Assembly: GCA_027858325.1 (NCBI GenBank)
Contig: JAQICU010000227.1
Span: forward strand, 1-7,673
DNA length: 7,673 nucleotides
Direction of reading: 5' to 3'
Source: Candidatus Cloacimonadota bacterium
GTDB taxonomy: Bacteria > Cloacimonadota > Cloacimonadia > Cloacimonadales > TCS61
In this document: positions 6,901 to 7,673 of the stretch, in pieces
Layout of the letters: every line of letters begins with the position of its first letter
How positions within the stretch are numbered: position 1 is the first letter of the stretch
The notes under the pieces: generated by a model
Database searches by the model: none
Told to the model about the DNA's origin: nothing
What the model saw: only the letters and a program-made list of their open reading frames with translations
Made by a program: the position numbers and the translations under genes

Positions 6901-7256
6901 GAAGCAAGTGTTCTTGCGGTAACGTGAAAAACCGTTGGTAACATTTCACCAGCAATTTTATGCATATTCGGGAGCATAAGCATTAGACCTTGAGAGGCTG
7001 TAAATGTGGTTGTGAATGCACCGCCTGAAAGTGCACCATGAACAGCCCCCGCCGCACCAGCTTCCGATTGCATTTCTATCACATCAACAGTCTGATCAAA
7101 AACATTCTTCCGCTCATTCGATGCCCATGCATCTGCATATTCACCCATTGTAGATGACGGAGTGATCGGGTAAATTGCAGCAACTTCACTGAAAGCATAG
7201 GCTACATGCGCAGCAGCATAATTACCGTCTAATGTAACTTTTTCAAATTTTTTCAT
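3915..7256 (-). CDS. nifJ: Pyruvate:ferredoxin (flavodoxin) oxidoreductase, single-chain; ends at an in-frame TGA
   Basis: PFOR interconverts pyruvate plus CoA with acetyl-CoA, CO2 and reduced ferredoxin in the cytoplasm of anaerobes. Domain order is standard for the fused homodimeric enzyme. The N-terminal pyrimidine-binding domain has YPITPSS (29-35, Thr32) and VTARTLASHS (112-121, Arg115), with EMQSEAGAAGA (61-71) and GDHSD. A transketolase C-terminal-like domain and the gamma/EKR-type region follow. Two [4Fe-4S] sites have Cys688/691/694/698 and Cys744/747/750/754. The thiamine domain carries the proximal-cluster cysteines 811, 814, 839 and 1078, GDGWAYDIGYGG (969-980) and NTGGQ (1003-1007). 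AGGAG lies just before the ATG. The 1113-residue reading stops about 60 residues short of the family norm, at KKE-TGA, with the rest of the C-terminus in frame downstream. All catalytic residues precede the stop. Confidence 0.97.
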   Translation of the reverse strand: MKKFEKVTLDGNYAAAHVAYAFSEVAAIYPITPSSTMGEYADAWASNERKNVFDQTVDVIEMQSEAGAAGAVHGALSGGAFTTTFTASQGLMLMLPNMHKIAGEMLPTVFHVTARTLASHSLSIFGDHSDVMSARNTGFALMSASSIQEIMDLGIVSHLSTLKASIPFLNFFDGFRNSHEIQKIEVIDYDTMREMIDMKYIENFRNRSMNPERPMVKVGAQNPDVFFQGRETSNKYYNMAPQIVQQYMDELAKVIGRQYHLFDYVGLPDAEKLIIAMGSGVETIEETINYLNARGEKLGLIKVRLYRPFSVKAFIDVIPETIKKIAVLDRSKEPGAIGDPLYLDTVAALKDKKDITIIGGRYGLSSKEFTPSMVKAVYDHLDGEATHGFTVGINDDLTNTSLKVGEQLNTMPDGSISCKFWGLGSDGTVGANKNSIKIIGDNTDMYAQGYFQYDSKKSGGITRSHLRFGKSPIQSEYLVENANFIGCHNPAFIGRYDILEGIKDGGVFLLNSHWETSEVFENLTENMQKVIIEKNIKLYNINALKIANDVGLGSRINTVMQTAFFLISGVLEREEAIKMIKKAIEKTFIKKGMNIVEMNWTAVDKTNEALVEIPVPDAAPTNHTKLKKLVPDDADEFTKNIIEKIMREKGDSIPVSHMPSDGFVPSGTSKLEKRGVSPIVPHWDADKCIQCNQCSIVCPHAAIRPKLVKNEDMKGAPESFNTLTAMGKDKEEFQYKIQVYIEDCQGCRVCVNECPKQALEMSPIEEERAKGENANVEFFESLPNDVMGSNLETTVKGSQFKQPLMEFSGACAGCGETPYVKLITQLVGNRMIVANATGCTSIWGGTFPTIPYCKNKDGHGPTWANSLFEDNAEYGFGMRLAVDANRKQLRFNVEKLLTNGTDAKLEQVLRNGLELWNEKNNEAILNSMQIQKILPGALKKSSGENEVIIRKIVELKNYFVDKSVWSFGGDGWAYDIGYGGVDHVMATGRNVHILVVDTEVYSNTGGQASKATPLGSVAKFAEAGKETVKKDLGLMLMSYGYVYIASIALGANKNQALKAIREAEAYDGPSIIMAYAPCINHGFDMSQTMREEKKAVDTGYWLLYRFNPELKKE

Positions 7257-7261
7257 TTTAG

Positions 7262-7266
7262 CTCCT
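7262..7266 (-). promoter_or_regulatory. Ribosome binding site of PFOR
   Basis: AGGAG lies five bases before the ATG at 7256. It fixes the start, which also matches the usual family N-terminus (MKKFEKVTLDGN). Confidence 0.75.
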
Positions 7267-7318
7267 ATATGTCTTTTATTAATTCACTATTTATAAAATC
7301 TGTTTCAAAAAATTAATC

Positions 7319-7334
7319 TGACATGTTCGAGTCA
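7319..7334. promoter_or_regulatory. Possible operator dyad upstream of PFOR
   Basis: TGAC and GTCA are separated by eight bases, with ACATGT overlapping one half-site. The layout recalls CRP/FNR-type half-site spacing but does not match the FNR or Rex consensus. On the minus strand TTGACT (7335-7330) could be a -35 box, but only a T-rich tract lies at the -10 distance. Confidence 0.25.
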
Positions 7335-7343
7335 ATATATTAA

Positions 7344-7357
7344 ATCTATACATAGAT
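7344..7357. promoter_or_regulatory. AT-rich palindrome upstream of PFOR
   Basis: ATCTATACATAGAT is a 6-base-pair perfect inverted repeat around AC, in the only sizeable gap before PFOR (7257-7386). It could be an operator. It has no U-tract on the minus strand, so it is unlikely to be a terminator for the gene upstream. Confidence 0.3.
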
Positions 7358-7386
7358 AAAATTGAATAGATAATGTATTCCACTTT

Positions 7387-7673
7387 TCATTCTATATCAT
7401 CAGGTGTTAAGTTCTGTTCTTCCATTTCAAAAATTGGGGTAAAATATTTAAATTGATCTTCAATAGTATCACTCTCGCAGGTCTTCTGCTTAATACGTTT
7501 AATATCTTCATGAAGTTTGAATCTCTTTACTTCACCGCATATCTTGAAAAGTTCATTTAGCATATACCAGCTTGAAAGGAATTGCTCTTCATGTTCAAAA
7601 ATGTCAGCCAATCCGGAAAGTATTTCCTCTTTATTTGCATTTTGAGGATAATCCAAATATAGCCGAAGAAGTG
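7387..7673 (-). CDS. Unrecognised protein, C-terminal 94 residues (5' end beyond window)
   Basis: I do not recognise this protein. The frame is open to the window edge and ends at TGA (7389-7387). A TTG at 7656 could be taken as a start, but no ribosome binding site precedes it and the frame continues upstream as LLRLYLDYPQ, so this is more likely the tail of a longer gene. The visible part looks helical and charged, with no signal peptide or membrane segment. It has aromatic and leucine-rich stretches (LADIFEHEEQFLSSWYMLNELF), two cysteines, and an acidic end (EMEEQNLTPDDIE). It lies 130 bases upstream of PFOR in the same direction; a functional link is not shown. Confidence 0.6.
   Translation of the reverse strand, partial: LLRLYLDYPQNANKEEILSGLADIFEHEEQFLSSWYMLNELFKICGEVKRFKLHEDIKRIKQKTCESDTIEDQFKYFTPIFEMEEQNLTPDDIE

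Overview
This window is AT-rich bacterial DNA in which every supportable gene lies on the minus strand, so it is best read from right to left. Clear Shine-Dalgarno sequences (GGAG or GGAGG) precede the first genes of each block. A large single-chain pyruvate:ferredoxin oxidoreductase points to an anaerobic, ferredoxin-based metabolism. The Shine-Dalgarno use argues against a typical Bacteroidetes. An uncultured anaerobic lineage such as Cloacimonadota is possible, but this is only a guess from style and not shown by the sequence.

Layout in transcription order: (1) 7673-7387, the 3' end of an unrecognised acidic, helical protein. (2) 7386-7257, a 130-base AT-rich gap with two small dyads and the PFOR ribosome binding site. 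(3) 7256-3915, pyruvate:ferredoxin oxidoreductase (nifJ/por type), 1113 codons with all expected cofactor motifs. It stops at an in-frame TGA (3915-3917). In the same frame, 3914-3732 encodes 60 more residues that look exactly like the missing conserved PFOR C-terminus. (4) 3731-3553, an intergenic stretch ending in a strong GNRA-loop hairpin plus U8, which directly abuts the Shine-Dalgarno of the next gene. (5) 3552-2995, a full-length REP-associated tyrosine (Y1/HUH) transposase carrying a GC-rich, palindromic internal segment. (6) 3011-2505, trmO. (7) 2505-670, mutL with an intact endonuclease motif. (8) 673-1, the first 224 codons of miaA, cut by the window edge.

The last four genes overlap one another (17, 1 and 4 bases) and look like one translationally coupled unit. 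TrmO and MiaA both modify adenosine 37 next to the tRNA anticodon, and MutL works in mismatch repair. The mutL-miaA pairing is widespread; trmO on the other side, and a transposase-family gene at the head, are the unusual parts.

The most notable observation is the nonsense codon in PFOR. It sits where the family normally has a glycine (a GGA to TGA change would explain it), and the downstream reading frame is undamaged. Sequencing error, a recent mutation or genuine readthrough cannot be separated from this window alone. Genome-wide reassignment of UGA to glycine is contradicted by the other genes here.
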